From NCBI GenBank assembly GCA_044507695.1, contig JBIQJD010000017.1:24908-88907 (forward strand): a stretch of 64,000 nt of DNA, written 5' to 3'. The notes below the pieces were generated by a model. The model saw nothing but the letters and a program-made list of their open reading frames with translations. It was not told the DNA's origin and searched no databases. This stretch comes from JBIQJD01 sp044507695 (GTDB lineage: Bacteria; Bacteroidota; Ignavibacteria; Ignavibacteriales; Ignavibacteriaceae). The position numbers and the translations under genes are program-made. This document shows, piece by piece, positions 63,930 to 64,000 of this stretch; position 1 is the stretch's first letter; every line of letters starts with the position of its first letter.

Positions 63930-64000
63930 ATTATGTCCAGGATACGGTTTCCGGGGATAGTGATAGTTATACATATTTATCTGAACGTTTTTCGGTTTTG
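63926..64000 (+). CDS. Possible truncated CDS at the right edge
   Basis: From GTG 63926-63928, overlapping the SixA stop (GTGA), the frame stays open to the window end and reads (V)NYVQDTVSGDSDSYTYLSER, then FSVL. The composition looks like a real protein start. A competing ATG frame at 63933 is also open but reads as a hydrophobic non-standard start. Too short to name. Confidence 0.35.
   Translation, partial: MNYVQDTVSGDSDSYTYLSERFSVL

Overview
The window is 64 kb of AT-rich chromosomal DNA that looks like a member of the Ignavibacteria or a close relative in the Bacteroidetes/Chlorobi superphylum. Supporting signs are several type IX secretion (T9SS) C-terminal domains with the NYPNPFN motif, a PorV-like barrel, a long PorU2-like C25 protease, a carboxypeptidase-regulatory TonB receptor, a complete-looking outer-membrane envelope gene set, a menaquinone operon, and promoters of the Bacteroidetes type (TTG, 20 bp, TAnnTTTG). 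I see no CRISPR array, prophage, transposase or plasmid function. A run of exactly 100 N at 8099-8198 marks a scaffold join inside one gene.

Layout. 1-10.5 kb (minus strand): a LacI regulator, a zinc alcohol dehydrogenase, a T9SS-exported protein of carbohydrate-binding type (broken by the gap), a TonB receptor, a 1091-codon surface protein and a PorV-like barrel. Together these could form a carbohydrate-uptake locus. 10.8-19.5 kb (minus): an MFS exporter, a beta-barrel protein, a small T9SS protein and the PorU2-like protease. 19.5-31.5 kb: a WecG-type glycosyltransferase on plus facing a long minus-strand run of a TPR lipoprotein, a DUF4292 lipoprotein, EnvC, a Wzx flippase, UDP-galactopyranose mutase, a polytopic GT-C-like protein and GT2, GT9 and GT4 enzymes. 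This is a surface-glycan cluster with likely galactofuranose. 31.7-37.1 kb (plus): an ATP-grasp enzyme with a small Ig-like anchored protein and a barrel, then two Tyr-rich lipoproteins and a FadL-like porin. 37.2-45.9 kb: rsgA, then menF-menD-menH-menB-menA-menE, faced by a hotdog thioesterase that could supply the DHNA-CoA hydrolysis step; menC is absent. 46-50.7 kb: an OxyR-type regulator, tRNA-Gly, tRNA-Val, a triple-PAS HisKA_2 kinase, a canonical receiver, a degenerate receiver (Asp to Asn) and tRNA-Leu. 50.8-64 kb: PBP1A, LpxH, an M1 aminopeptidase, glgC, uvrC, an L,D-transpeptidase, an NhaC antiporter, a lipoprotein, a small protein, a SixA phosphatase and a truncated CDS at the edge.

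The most notable observations are two housekeeping or envelope genes with good Shine-Dalgarno sequences but no ATG, GTG or TTG at the expected start (rsgA with ATT, glf with CTG). Others are a pseudo-receiver beside a real receiver and a kinase, the lack of menC in an otherwise tight menaquinone operon, and three copies of a short dispersed intergenic repeat. No system here is clearly unprecedented; the best uncharacterised modules are the ATP-grasp/Ig-like/barrel cassette and the Tyr-rich lipoprotein pair.
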